Assembly: GCA_039989855.1 (NCBI GenBank)
Contig: JBDXGZ010000027.1
Span: 124,001-188,000 of the forward strand
DNA: 64,000 nucleotides
DNA from: CALFVT01 sp039989855
GTDB lineage: Bacteria; Pseudomonadota; Alphaproteobacteria; Caulobacterales; Maricaulaceae
Direction of reading: 5' to 3'
The stretch's first letter is position 1, and each line of letters begins with the position of its first letter. Shown piece after piece: positions 1 through 8,836 of the stretch. The notes beneath the pieces are model-generated. The model made no database searches, was not told where the DNA came from, and saw only the letters and a program-made list of their open reading frames with translations. Both the position numbers and the translations under genes were made by a program.

Positions 1-764
1 GCTTCTTTCATTTTCTTAAGCGCTGTTTTTGTATAGATTTTACCTAGGAAAGGTAAATCCTTCGCACGTTTCTCATCAAGGTAACGCGCAGATTTTACAG
101 TCAGCGTTCCCGTTTCAAGTTCGATCAAAAGCGGATTACCTGTTGGAAATTCAAAGCCCGGAATATCTTTATCGGCCACGTCAAAGATTTTCTTCATCAG
201 CCCCCGCAGACTATTTCCATGAGCCGAGATAACCACATTAGACCCCGCCCGTATGAACGGCATGACCTGACTGTCAAAATAAGGCAGCACACGCGCCGTT
301 GTCATTTTAAGGCTTTCACCTGTAGGTAATTCGGACGGGTCAATCCCTGCATATTTTTCATCGTGACTTGGGTGAAATTCATTTTCGACATCAATTTGCG
401 GCGGCGGCACATCAAAGCTACGGCGCCAAATGTGGACTTGCTCGTCACCGTGCTTGTCGCGCGTTTCTTGCTTGTTCAAACCCGTCAGGCCGCCGTAATG
501 ACGCTCGTTCAAATGCCAATCTTTCGTGACAGGAATACTCATCTGGTCGAGCGCTTCAAGGGTCAGCCAAAGAGTTTTAATCGCGCGCTTTTGATAACTT
601 GTAAAAGCGATGTCAAACTTTACATCTTCTTTGGCTAAAAGCTTACCCGCCTTTTTCGCCTCGCGAGTTCCTTCTGCGGTCAATCCCACATCATGCCAAC
701 CTGTAAAACGGTTCTCTAAATTCCACTCTGATTGTCCGTGACGGACAAGAACAAGATAGCTCAT
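1..764 (-). CDS. gpmA: 2,3-bisphosphoglycerate-dependent phosphoglycerate mutase (3' end cut by window edge)
   Basis: Interconverts 3- and 2-phosphoglycerate in glycolysis and gluconeogenesis in the cytoplasm. The N-terminus reads MSYLVLVRHGQSEWNL, which holds the RHG motif with the phospho-accepting histidine (His9) of the histidine phosphatase superfamily. Later parts fit the dPGM form, including the stretch around the AVMPFIRAG-like helix and the HGNS-type motif. The frame is open to the left edge after about 254 codons, already slightly longer than the usual 230-250 residues, so only a few C-terminal residues should be missing. The start at 764 is the first Met before the domain. It is followed downstream on the same strand by nothing visible here; upstream lies the HAD gene. 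Confidence 0.93.
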   Translation of the reverse strand, partial: MSYLVLVRHGQSEWNLENRFTGWHDVGLTAEGTREAKKAGKLLAKEDVKFDIAFTSYQKRAIKTLWLTLEALDQMSIPVTKDWHLNERHYGGLTGLNKQETRDKHGDEQVHIWRRSFDVPPPQIDVENEFHPSHDEKYAGIDPSELPTGESLKMTTARVLPYFDSQVMPFIRAGSNVVISAHGNSLRGLMKKIFDVADKDIPGFEFPTGNPLLIELETGTLTVKSARYLDEKRAKDLPFLGKIYTKTALKKMKE

Positions 765-840
765 GGATAAATCCTCTTAATAATTACGACGGTTATTAAC
801 CACCTCTCGCCGCCCTGTCTAGGTGGCATTGCTGCCCGCG

Positions 841-1530
841 TTAAGGCTTCAAACAGGCTTGCAACCAAAGTGCCAAGTCATCGGTGATATAATCAACCCA
901 ATCAGCCTCTTTTTTCACTCCGTCAAGACTGACGACATTCATATCATGATGCAGCTCTTTATCTGGCACAATAAAAACCGTCTGCATGCCCATAGATTTT
1001 GGGGCTTCCAGATTACGTAGACTATCTTCAAACATAATGGCATGGCTCGGATCAATATCGAAGTGATCACAAAACTTAACGTAAGAACTTCGCTGGGGTT
1101 TTGGGATATAGTCCACATCATCGACGCCGAAACTGCCCTCAAATAAATCCCAAAGCCCGAGATGCGTCGCCACATTTCCCGCATGCCCTCGCGAGCCATT
1201 GGTGAAGATAAATTTACGGCCCGGTAGGCTCTTAATTGCGTGCCTTAAATCAGGATTAGGCGCAAGCGACGTCAGATCAACATCGTGAACATAGTCGAGA
1301 AATTCGCTTGGGTCCAAACCATGCACCGCCATTAAGCCAGATAATGTGGTTCCGTATTCAGCAAGATATTCCTTTTGTAGCGCCCGCGCATTCAGCGGTT
1401 GTAGCTCTAAATAACGACTGACAAATTCTGTGATTTTAACATCAATTTGAGCGAAGAAGCCTGCATCCGCACGGTAAAGCGTATTATCAAGATCAAAGAT
1501 CCAGTTTTTAATATGGCGAAGGTCAGTCAT
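841..1530 (-). CDS. HAD-family hydrolase, pyrimidine 5'-nucleotidase type
   Basis: A 229-residue HAD hydrolase. Motif I is DLDNTLY near residue 14, motif II is FTNGS near residue 110, the motif III lysine lies in the PKPQ stretch, and motif IV is FEDSLRN. This set matches the pyrimidine 5'-nucleotidase subgroup (TIGR01993-like), often annotated beside argB in alphaproteobacteria. It would dephosphorylate UMP, CMP or a related phosphoester; the true substrate cannot be read from sequence. It starts 5 bases after the DUF1036 stop, so it is probably the distal gene of an argB - DUF1036 - HAD transcript. Confidence 0.85.
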   Translation of the reverse strand: MTDLRHIKNWIFDLDNTLYRADAGFFAQIDVKITEFVSRYLELQPLNARALQKEYLAEYGTTLSGLMAVHGLDPSEFLDYVHDVDLTSLAPNPDLRHAIKSLPGRKFIFTNGSRGHAGNVATHLGLWDLFEGSFGVDDVDYIPKPQRSSYVKFCDHFDIDPSHAIMFEDSLRNLEAPKSMGMQTVFIVPDKELHHDMNVVSLDGVKKEADWVDYITDDLALWLQACLKP

Positions 1531-1535
1531 AATAT

Positions 1536-2633
1536 TTATTGCCTAAGTGCTACGGATGCACCCGCCATAAAGTCGCTCTCTGTAAGCGACAATTTTAAGC
1601 CTTTTTCATCTGTCATCACAGGTCTAAAACTATCTGACACATAGCCTTGATCCGCACAATATTCGCGGCCTAATGCAGAAAATTTAGCCTCTGCAATACA
1701 AAAATTGCTCGTTACCCCAGCGGGAACGTTTAAAGTCTGCAACGAAAGTTCTTCACCGCTTTCTTCTTCACTATTTTCTTGTTGGCCATTTTTTTGAGCA
1801 TAAATATGCATTTCCGTCCCTTGAAGATTTTTAGACCAAGGCCGGATGCAATCCCCTACATTTAAACTCCACCATCCACGAGATTGCCACGACCCGTCTT
1901 CACGGTAACCAAGCGCAAGCCATGTTTGATCCTTCGTGTCGTTACAGACGGTCAAGCCTATGCTCTCTTGTGTCTCACGCGCAGCAATGGCTAAAGCCTC
2001 CATTTTTTCATATATTGTGGCCGTCGACTCCACGCCATGTTCTTTAAGGAAAGACCGAAGTGTATTGCGCGTCCGTCGGCCACTGATACCGTCAACACGA
2101 TTAATTTTGTAACCTGCGTCTTGAAGGAGCCGCTGAATCCCTGCGGCCTCAGCTTTCGATCCAAAATTATCCGGTTCGATGAGTTTTGTGACGGTTTCTT
2201 CAGGGTCGATTTTTAAAAAACGACGAGTCTCAAGTCCTTGCAAAGCACATGACACCGTGCCGTCAATTTTAAAATCCTCAACGGGATTAACACAAATCGG
2301 AACCTGTCCATCCCACTCCCTTATGCCGCCATTATGCACGGGGGCACTTTCGGCATATAAAAACCGTGCAGCATTTGTGCGCGGTGTTTCAGAAACACAT
2401 TCAGAGGGCCTTATGCGGCGCCATCCTTCAATGTGGGTCACAAGCCCTTCGGTCTGTGCCGTTGCCATACGCAAAATAAAAGAGGTCTCATTACAAATTT
2501 TCCAAGCGGAATAAGTAGGGGTTTCGGCGGGAGCCACCGTTTCGACCAAAACCGTATCTTGTGCCGTGTCTTGAGCTGACGTGTGAGAAGAAACGCTTAA
2601 CGCTAGAGCGAGAATAAAAGCCGACAGCTTCAC
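1536..2633 (-). CDS. Secreted DUF1036 protein with two DUF1036 copies and a peptidoglycan-binding-like segment
   Basis: Residues 1-21 form a signal peptide ending in SHTSAQ, so the protein is exported. DUF1036-like sequence occurs twice: around residues 43-135 (CNETSFILRMA start, with the GWRRI and C-containing stretches) and again around 228-330 (CNDTKDQTWLALGY). Between them residues 165-200 (LLQDAGYKINRVDGISG) resemble a PGBD-1 peptidoglycan-binding repeat. The start is GTG and overlaps the argB stop (GTGA), which implies translational coupling. Function is unknown; the layout suggests an envelope protein in the periplasm. Single DUF1036 domains are common in alphaproteobacteria; the doubled form split by a PGBD-like unit is less usual. 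Confidence 0.82.
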   Translation of the reverse strand: MKLSAFILALALSVSSHTSAQDTAQDTVLVETVAPAETPTYSAWKICNETSFILRMATAQTEGLVTHIEGWRRIRPSECVSETPRTNAARFLYAESAPVHNGGIREWDGQVPICVNPVEDFKIDGTVSCALQGLETRRFLKIDPEETVTKLIEPDNFGSKAEAAGIQRLLQDAGYKINRVDGISGRRTRNTLRSFLKEHGVESTATIYEKMEALAIAARETQESIGLTVCNDTKDQTWLALGYREDGSWQSRGWWSLNVGDCIRPWSKNLQGTEMHIYAQKNGQQENSEEESGEELSLQTLNVPAGVTSNFCIAEAKFSALGREYCADQGYVSDSFRPVMTDEKGLKLSLTESDFMAGASVALRQ

Positions 2634-3505
2634 TCGTTGTTACCCGTGATCAAAGTTCCCGCGCCTTGATCTGTAAATAATTCAACAAGCAAACCATGGG
2701 CACGGCGGCCATCCAAAATTACGACGGCTTCAACACCTGATTCAATTGCAGAAATTGACGTTCCAAGTTTAGGAATCATGCCGCCTTGCGCCGTACCGTT
2801 ATCAATGAGCCCTTGGGCTTCAGCAATCGACAGGTTCGTCAGGAGGTTTTTCTCTTTATCCATCACCCCTTCAATATCGGTCAAAAGCATCAAGCGTGCC
2901 GCGCCGAGTGCGCCTGCAATCACGCCCGCAGCGGTATCCGCATTGATATTATAAGAGCCGCCGTCCGCGCCGCCGCTAATCGGGGAAATAACAGGAATAA
3001 ACGCCCCTTCAGCCGAGGTCACAGCCTCTATTAAGGATGTATTCACGCTAACAGGTTCGCCTGTAAACCCGAGATCTTTACGCACGGGCTTAGCCGTGAT
3101 GATCGCCGCATCTTTACCCGAGAGACCTACGCCTTGTCCGCCGGCTTCGTTAATCGCTTGCACGAGAGATTTATTAATCAGACCAGATAGAACCATCTCG
3201 GCGACTTCGACCGTTTCCAAATCAGAAACTCGTAGGCCGTCGACAAATTTTGTTTCAATGTTAAGCCGCTTCAGCATGGAGCCAATTTGCGGACCCCCGC
3301 CGTGGACAACAACAGGCCGCATTCCGAATTGACGCAGTAGCACAATATCGCGGGCAAATTGCTTAGTCAGTTCAGGGTCACCCATGGCGTGACCACCAAA
3401 TTTCACAAGGATTGTACGTCCAGAATAACGCTGAATAAAGGGAAGCGCTTCGGACAAGGTTTGGGCGCTCGTCCATCCCGTTTCATTGGCGCGGCGTTTA
3501 AGCAT
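2630..3505 (-). CDS. argB: Acetylglutamate kinase
   Basis: Phosphorylates N-acetylglutamate in the second step of arginine synthesis (cytoplasm). It belongs to the amino-acid kinase fold: KFGGHAMGD near residue 35 binds phosphate, VHGGGPQIG near residue 68 binds substrate, and LLTDIEGV near residue 208 lines the nucleotide site. Length 291 is normal for the family. ATG start at 3505. It is followed by an overlapping DUF1036 gene and preceded by engB at 29 bases, an order seen in many alphaproteobacteria. An N-terminal extension before the kinase core suggests the hexameric, arginine-sensitive class, but this is inference. Confidence 0.96.
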   Translation of the reverse strand: MLKRRANETGWTSAQTLSEALPFIQRYSGRTILVKFGGHAMGDPELTKQFARDIVLLRQFGMRPVVVHGGGPQIGSMLKRLNIETKFVDGLRVSDLETVEVAEMVLSGLINKSLVQAINEAGGQGVGLSGKDAAIITAKPVRKDLGFTGEPVSVNTSLIEAVTSAEGAFIPVISPISGGADGGSYNINADTAAGVIAGALGAARLMLLTDIEGVMDKEKNLLTNLSIAEAQGLIDNGTAQGGMIPKLGTSISAIESGVEAVVILDGRRAHGLLVELFTDQGAGTLITGNNE

Positions 3506-3534
3506 GGTCAGATCCTAAAAATTACAGACCACAA

Positions 3535-4230
3535 TTAGCCTTTTTCAGCCAATGTTGCAATCTCGGCACGCAAATCGTCTAACCCATCTTTCTTAACCGA
3601 TGATGTGCAAATCAACGTTGGATAGGCCGCGGGGCGTTTTTTAATCTTACTGAGCGTTCTTTTCTTTACTTTTTCAAGCTCGCCTTTTTTCAACTTATCG
3701 ACTTTCGTAAGGATAAGTTGGTAAGTGACAGCCGCCTCATCGAGCATCGCCATAATCTCTCGGTCACTCTCTTTGAGACCGTGACGACTATCAATTAACA
3801 CAAACACCCGCCGCAGTGGAGCACGACCTCGAAGAAAGGCCCGTGTAAGCTCCGTCCACTTGGCAATGTCTGTTTTCGACGCACGGGCATAACCATAGCC
3901 CGGTAAATCGACCACATGAATACGGTTACTAACATTGAAATAGTTCAGCTCTCGCGTGCGACCCGGCGTATTAGACGCGCGTGCCAACCCCTTACGGTTG
4001 GTCAAAGCATTAATCAAAGATGATTTTCCGACGTTAGAGCGCCCCGCGAAACACACCTCTGGTAGCTTAGCCGCTGGTAAGGTTGCAAGCTTCACCACAC
4101 TCAACATGAAGGTGACTTCACGAGCAAATAAAAGCCGTCCTGCTTCTATTTGCGCGTGGCTGTAGGCAGGTTTTTCTGCCGCAGCTGTGTCTATAACCTG
4201 CGTTTCTGAGTGTTCGGATGTTTCTGTCAT
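3535..4230 (-). CDS. engB: Ribosome biogenesis GTP-binding protein EngB/YsxC/YihA
   Basis: A TRAFAC-class GTPase needed for late 50S subunit assembly. G1 is GRSNVGKS (residues 63-70), G2 lies around TPGRT, G3 is DLPG (108-111) followed by YGYA, G4 is TKVD (175-178) and G5 is CTSS near 209. About 45 residues precede the G domain, giving 231 residues against roughly 200 in E. coli. It starts 15 bases after the yidC stop on the same strand, consistent with a rpmH-rnpA-yidC-engB transcript. ATG start at 4230. Confidence 0.95.
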   Translation of the reverse strand: MTETSEHSETQVIDTAAAEKPAYSHAQIEAGRLLFAREVTFMLSVVKLATLPAAKLPEVCFAGRSNVGKSSLINALTNRKGLARASNTPGRTRELNYFNVSNRIHVVDLPGYGYARASKTDIAKWTELTRAFLRGRAPLRRVFVLIDSRHGLKESDREIMAMLDEAAVTYQLILTKVDKLKKGELEKVKKRTLSKIKKRPAAYPTLICTSSVKKDGLDDLRAEIATLAEKG

Positions 4231-4245
4231 GGCTAAAGGTGGGGG

Positions 4246-6045
4246 TTAGACCACATCCTCTGGTTCAGGTTTGCCCGTGATTTTACGGAAAAACTTATCA
4301 ATCGGTGTGTCGACTTTAAATTTACGCGTAATCACATATTGCTGGGCAAAGGACAGGATATTGTTCCAGACCCAGTAAACCAACAGACCGGTCGCAAACG
4401 GCGCGAGAATGAACATAAAGAACCACGGCATCCATTTGAAAATCTTCGCCTGCATCGCCATCGGGTCAGGCGCATCGCCTTCTTTCGGTGGAGCGGCATT
4501 CGCGCCTGGCATCGGCTGCAAAGTCTGCATAAGCGCCATTGTAATACCGTAAAGCAGCGCGAGTGGTCCAATCGCTAAGAACGTCAAGCCGAAAGGCACA
4601 GCGTCCCACGGGAAAAGACCAAAGCCGTTTAAAATTGACAGCGGGTCTTTCGCGGACAAATCTTTGATCCAGCCAAAGAACGGTGCGTGGCGCATATCAA
4701 CATTAATAAAGACCGCCTTGTAAAGTGCGAAGAAAATAAAGATCGTCGGAATAATCGGCAAGCAACCCGCCATTGGATTGACGCCTTCTTTCTTATAAAG
4801 GCCCATCATTTCCTGCTGTAACTTAACGCGGTCATCCTTGTAGAGCTTTTGAATTTTCTTCAGTTTCGGCTGAACTTTTTTCATCTTCGCTTGTGAGGCA
4901 TATTGCTTGTTAAACAAAGGAAACATGAAGATTTTTAAAATTAAGGTCAGGACCATAATCCCAATTCCAAAATTCCCAAGGCCGTGCCCAAGCTTTGACA
5001 AAGCCCATGTCATAGGACGTGTCAAAATGCCCAACGCGCCCCAATCGATGGCATATTCCATTTCTGAAATACCGATGTCGTTCTGGTAAGATAAAAGCGT
5101 GCCGCGATCTTTCGCACCTGCGAACACATAGCCAACAGAATCAATCGAGGCACCTGCCGTAAGTGTTGTTGGCGCTGTGACGTAGCTTGTTTCATAAACA
5201 TCGCGGTTATTGATAATTTTAAAATCAAAGCCAACCTCGGCTTGTGTTGCTTGCGGGGGAACTGTAGCTTGGAGCCAATATTTATCCGTCAAGCCTGTCC
5301 AACCGCTTTCACCAGAGAATTTCGCCGTGCGTTTCTTGGACAGTTTCTTATATTTCATTTTCTCAACAGTGCCGTCGACAATCGCGATTGGGCCTTCTTG
5401 AAGAATGAAAAAATTAGTTAAATCATCAGGTAGTCCGTGCTGACGCGATGCGCCTTTCCGGGTGAGGTTAATTTCGCCACCTGATGTGTTAGTGACCTTA
5501 TCAGATAGAGTAATCAAATAACGATCATCAATGCTCACCGTCCGCTCAACCGTGAAATTATTATTCTCATGCACCATTGTGACAGAACTATCTGGCGTCA
5601 ATGTGTCGCCCGAGGTGACAATCCAATTTGTATCCGCACCAGAACTGCCTTCACTCGACACCCAATTATCAAAGACATAGGCCGCTTTTTCGGCGTTCTC
5701 TGGGGTCAGGAGGACAACATTTCCGCTATCAGCCTCAAGCGTAGCTTTATAATTCTTTAGCTCAACATCATCAAAGCGCGAGCCTTTGACGCGGAACGAC
5801 CCTGTGATGGACGGCGTTTCGATTTTAATACGGGCAATTCCGTTTTCTGCTAAGGCGGCTTCGCGGGTAATGACAGGTGCAATCACAGGCGCATCGATTT
5901 TTTCTTGCGCTTCAACCCGCTCCAACTCTGCGGCAGCATTAATCGCAGCGGCCTTTTGCGTCGGTGCGAGGTAAAAATACCAATAGCCTACTAGAATCAG
6001 GCCAGACAGCACCATTGCGGTAAGAAAATTCTTTTGTTCATCCAT
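4246..6045 (-). CDS. yidC: Membrane protein insertase YidC
   Basis: Inserts and folds inner-membrane proteins, alone or with SecYEG. Residues 5-25 are the N-terminal transmembrane segment (FLTAMVLSGLILVGYWYFY), followed by a large periplasmic beta-rich domain to about residue 340, then the conserved five-helix 60KD_IMP core. The core shows the expected QAKMKKVQPKLKKIQ amphipathic loop and the NPMAGCLPIIP stretch. Length 599 is typical of the Gram-negative form. It lies in the conserved rpmH-rnpA-yidC-engB order. The yidD gene often found between rnpA and yidC is absent: only 111 bases separate them. Confidence 0.97.
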   Translation of the reverse strand: MDEQKNFLTAMVLSGLILVGYWYFYLAPTQKAAAINAAAELERVEAQEKIDAPVIAPVITREAALAENGIARIKIETPSITGSFRVKGSRFDDVELKNYKATLEADSGNVVLLTPENAEKAAYVFDNWVSSEGSSGADTNWIVTSGDTLTPDSSVTMVHENNNFTVERTVSIDDRYLITLSDKVTNTSGGEINLTRKGASRQHGLPDDLTNFFILQEGPIAIVDGTVEKMKYKKLSKKRTAKFSGESGWTGLTDKYWLQATVPPQATQAEVGFDFKIINNRDVYETSYVTAPTTLTAGASIDSVGYVFAGAKDRGTLLSYQNDIGISEMEYAIDWGALGILTRPMTWALSKLGHGLGNFGIGIMVLTLILKIFMFPLFNKQYASQAKMKKVQPKLKKIQKLYKDDRVKLQQEMMGLYKKEGVNPMAGCLPIIPTIFIFFALYKAVFINVDMRHAPFFGWIKDLSAKDPLSILNGFGLFPWDAVPFGLTFLAIGPLALLYGITMALMQTLQPMPGANAAPPKEGDAPDPMAMQAKIFKWMPWFFMFILAPFATGLLVYWVWNNILSFAQQYVITRKFKVDTPIDKFFRKITGKPEPEDVV

Positions 6046-6156
6046 GAGGAAAATCTCGTCTCTTTAACCTAAATCATTTAGCGCCGTTATCAGTCGGCTT
6101 TGTCTTTATTGTGATTGCTATATAGGGATGATCATCCCACATTTAAACAGGTAATC

Positions 6157-6507
6157 TTATTCTTTCGGCGCGAGCTTTAACAAGGCCTTACGTGTATCGT
6201 CAAGCAGGCCTGTAAACTCCCGAGCCACTGTGCCTTGTCGGGCGATAAAAACATAGTCAAACCCTGCAACACCCAATTCGGGCAAAAGCTGCCGTGCAGC
6301 CTCCCTTAAACGCCGTTTCGCGCGGTTACGCATGACAGCATTGCCGATCTTTTTGGTCGCAGTAAAGCCAACACGTAGCTGAGAGTGATCCGGATTAGGC
6401 CGCGCTTGTACAACAATAGCGCCAATGGCACGGTAGCCCCCGTCCCTGACATACAAAAACTCGGCCCGACGGGTGAGTCGACCGAGTTTATTATCGTGAC
6501 ATGTCAC
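6157..6507 (-). CDS. rnpA: Ribonuclease P protein component
   Basis: Basic protein subunit of RNase P, which trims the 5' leader of pre-tRNAs. The family RNR signature appears as NAVMRNRAKRRLREA near residues 57-72, preceded by VGFTATKKIG. Length 116 is normal. The only in-frame start is GTG at 6507; no strong Shine-Dalgarno sequence precedes it, and an ATG five bases inside lies in another frame, so the start is less certain than the identity. It begins 21 bases after the rpmH stop. Confidence 0.93.
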   Translation of the reverse strand: MTCHDNKLGRLTRRAEFLYVRDGGYRAIGAIVVQARPNPDHSQLRVGFTATKKIGNAVMRNRAKRRLREAARQLLPELGVAGFDYVFIARQGTVAREFTGLLDDTRKALLKLAPKE

Positions 6508-6528
6508 GGCAGGTGCCGCAAACTGTTC

Positions 6529-6663
6529 TTAAGCAGACAGGACTTTACGACCCTTCGCACGGCGACGGGCTAAGACCTGACGACCAGATTTTGTGGCCAT
6601 ACGTGACCGAAAACCGTGGCGGCGCTTACGAACAAGCTCTGATGGCTGAAATGTACGTTTCAT
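6529..6663 (-). CDS. rpmH: 50S ribosomal protein L34
   Basis: A 44-residue basic protein of the large ribosomal subunit. It begins MKRTFQPSELVRKRRHGFR and ends GRKVLSA, matching L34 throughout. The ATG at 6663 is chosen over longer in-frame options because L34 always starts MKRT. First gene of the rpmH-rnpA-yidC-engB run; its promoter should lie in the 415-base divergent gap to the right. Confidence 0.97.
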   Translation of the reverse strand: MKRTFQPSELVRKRRHGFRSRMATKSGRQVLARRRAKGRKVLSA

Positions 6664-7078
6664 AACAGGCTCCAAGACCACATTTTGTGGCAAATTCCAA
6701 TTAGGCGCGCTCACTACGGCGGCTTGAGACGTAAGTCAAGCGATTCTCACCGCTTTTCCAACATTCACGCAAGATAATCTCAAAGTCTATCAGGACTCTA
6801 TAAAGACTCCATAACATCGACACTAAAGGGGACATTATATAGATGTGAATTTACGCGTCCTGTTACTACAATCTTAATAATCATAGTGGAAATGAGCCCT
6901 TCTCACGGTGAGTCTCACGAAATTGTAAACATCATCACGAAAATCATCATCATTTGCTCCACCTTTTGTGAACAGGGGTGAAAAGCTTTTTGCAAACAAG
7001 GGTGCTAACAAGCTGACAACAGATACACCCAAAGTATTTTGGGCCAAGATTTTGAATATGAATTTAGAAGGACAGAAT
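6664..7078. promoter_or_regulatory. Divergent intergenic region between rpmH and the DUF547 gene
   Basis: This 415-base AT-rich stretch must hold the leftward rpmH promoter and the rightward promoter of the DUF547-TVP38 run. Near 6790-6820 there are short repeats of the type GACTC (AGGACTC, AAGACTCC). GAAGGA at about 7067-7072 is the ribosome-binding site for the DUF547 gene. I looked for DnaA boxes because rpmH often lies near an origin, and saw no convincing cluster. No RNA gene recognised. Confidence 0.5.
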
Positions 7079-7891
7079 ATGACAGATCTCATACGTAAAT
7101 TACTAGCTAACTCTATGTTAGCAACGGGTCTTTTGGCTCTCGGCACAATTGGAACCGTTTCTCTTGCCACCGCAGTTCCTGCGACGGCTATGGAATCTAA
7201 CGTTGTCAGCCGTTGGGACACAGCTCTACAGGGCTATGTTAAGCCAGTTGATAGCCAAGGCGTCGCGCGCTTTGACTATGCAGGCCTCACAGCTAATCAA
7301 GCAGACCGTAAGCTCTTAAAGGATTACATCGCGCATCTGGAAACAAAGAACCCAGACACAATGAGTGAAAATGAAGCGCTCGCTTATTGGGCTAACCTTT
7401 ACAACGCCGTCACAGTCGACGTTATCGTCAATAATTATCCTGTGACCTCTATTCGTAAAATTCGCTCTGGCTTCTCGATCGGGCCATGGGATAGAGACTT
7501 CGTAACGGTTAACGGAACAGTTATGAGCCTTAATGATATTGAACACGGCACAATGCGTAAAAAGTTTCCGTCACCCCTTATCCATTACATGGTCAATTGC
7601 GCCTCTGTTGGATGCCCGAACTTGAAAGACGGATTGTGGCAAGCAAGTACGCTTGACGCTGATCGTGAAGCGGCGGCCAAAGCGTTCGTCAATTCAGACC
7701 GCGCCGTTCGCATTACGAATAAAGGCCTTCAGGTCTCATCTATCTTTAAATGGTACCAAAGCGATTTTGGCGGAAATAAAGATGGTGTTTTGGCGCATAT
7801 ACGTCAATATGCTAGACCTGAGCTTGTAAAAGCTATAGATGCTGGCGCTAAAATACGCGGATTTGAATATGACTGGGATCTCAACGAGTAG
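7079..7891 (+). CDS. Exported DUF547 domain protein
   Basis: Residues 1-38 read as a signal peptide with a hydrophobic core (LLATGLLALGTIGTVSLAT) ending near VPATAME, so the mature protein is periplasmic or secreted. The DUF547 core follows, with WANLYNAVTVDVIVNNYP, IEHGTMRKKF and IHYMVNCASVGCPNL; the last contains two conserved cysteines. The function of DUF547 is not established. I chose the ATG at 7079 because GAAGGA lies about six bases upstream and the signal peptide begins there; an in-frame start at 6968 adds a non-signal extension. Two genes downstream (TVP38, Lpd-like enzyme) are recurrent neighbours of this family. Confidence 0.83.
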   Translation: MTDLIRKLLANSMLATGLLALGTIGTVSLATAVPATAMESNVVSRWDTALQGYVKPVDSQGVARFDYAGLTANQADRKLLKDYIAHLETKNPDTMSENEALAYWANLYNAVTVDVIVNNYPVTSIRKIRSGFSIGPWDRDFVTVNGTVMSLNDIEHGTMRKKFPSPLIHYMVNCASVGCPNLKDGLWQASTLDADREAAAKAFVNSDRAVRITNKGLQVSSIFKWYQSDFGGNKDGVLAHIRQYARPELVKAIDAGAKIRGFEYDWDLNE

Positions 7892-7932
7892 TTCTGACTT
7901 GAACTCAAATCACAAGAAAAGAGACATATAAA

Positions 7933-8682
7933 ATGACCGATACTGTTACAAAAGAAAAACCAACTGGGTTTAAAAAATATCTTCCCTTCATCATACTTGC
8001 CCTATTTATTGTTGGCGTAAGCTATCTTGTTAAAACTTTTGTCGACCCCCAATTGATCGTCGAAAAGTCAGATGAATTACAAACCATAGTTGAGAATAAT
8101 TTCTTGCTCGTCTTAGTTGGATTCATTGTACTTTATGCAATCCTGACTGTATTTATGATCCCTGCAAGTATTTTAACAATCGCAAGCGGGTTTCTATTTG
8201 GAGTTTATATTGGCGCTCCAGCGGTTGTTATAGGGGCAACAATTGGTGCATGTGGTTTATTCTTGGCTTCAAAATCCGTTTTAAGAGACAGATTAAGAGA
8301 TATTGCTGGGCCATTTTTAGATAAAATGGAAGCTGGATACAAAGAAAGTCCAATTGCTTACCTGTTTACTTTGCGCTTAATCCCTGCGGTTCCGTTTGCA
8401 GTCGCAAATATCGCCCCATCTTTCTTAGGTGCAAAGTTTCGCGATTACTTCCTAACAACAGCGCTTGGGATTATACCAGGAACAGTGGCATACTCACTTA
8501 TTGGGTCTGGCATACGAAATACATTAAATGACCCCGAGCGTGCGGGACAAGCGATTGTAGTTAGTGACTTAATAAAAAATGCAGGCAAGGAGTTACTTCC
8601 TGCGGTTATCGCACTGCTACTCGTATCACTTATTCCAATCATCTATAAAAAGTTCATCAAGAAAGCCCCAGCGCAAGCTTAA
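7933..8682 (+). CDS. TVP38/TMEM64 family membrane protein
   Basis: A 249-residue integral membrane protein of the DedA/VTT superfamily. One transmembrane segment lies at about residues 17-37, followed by the VTT core: a helix near 55-75 (LLVLVGFIVLYAILTVFMIP), a glycine-rich re-entrant segment (ASGFLFGVYIG), the FTLRLIPAVPFAVANIAPSF motif typical of the family, and a C-terminal segment near 220-240. Members are proposed lipid or membrane transport proteins; substrate unknown. It follows the DUF547 gene by 41 bases and precedes the Lpd-like enzyme. In some bacteria TVP38 and this kind of oxidoreductase are fused, which supports joint function. Confidence 0.88.
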   Translation: MTDTVTKEKPTGFKKYLPFIILALFIVGVSYLVKTFVDPQLIVEKSDELQTIVENNFLLVLVGFIVLYAILTVFMIPASILTIASGFLFGVYIGAPAVVIGATIGACGLFLASKSVLRDRLRDIAGPFLDKMEAGYKESPIAYLFTLRLIPAVPFAVANIAPSFLGAKFRDYFLTTALGIIPGTVAYSLIGSGIRNTLNDPERAGQAIVVSDLIKNAGKELLPAVIALLLVSLIPIIYKKFIKKAPAQA

Positions 8683-8705
8683 GCTTCACTCCAACTAAAA
8701 AATAC

Positions 8706-8732
8706 CGTAAGGCCCATATTGTGAGCCTTACG
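8706..8732. terminator. Hairpin after the TVP38 gene
   Basis: CGTAAGGC (8706-8713) and GCCTTACG (8725-8732) form a perfect 8-bp stem with an 11-base loop. No T-run follows, so it may be a processing or partial termination signal rather than a strong intrinsic terminator. Confidence 0.4.
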
Positions 8733-8836
8733 CTCAAACGAATAATAGACTTTAAATCAATGCAAAGAGGGCTGGGGTTTATTGCAAGATAGCAATCATA
8801 AGCCCAAACTCATTAAAATATTAGGAAGCACCTATC

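Noticed and set aside
6664..7078. Possible replication origin beside rpmH
   Set aside because: No cluster of DnaA boxes or AT-rich unwinding repeats could be seen, and dnaA, dnaN and gidA are absent.
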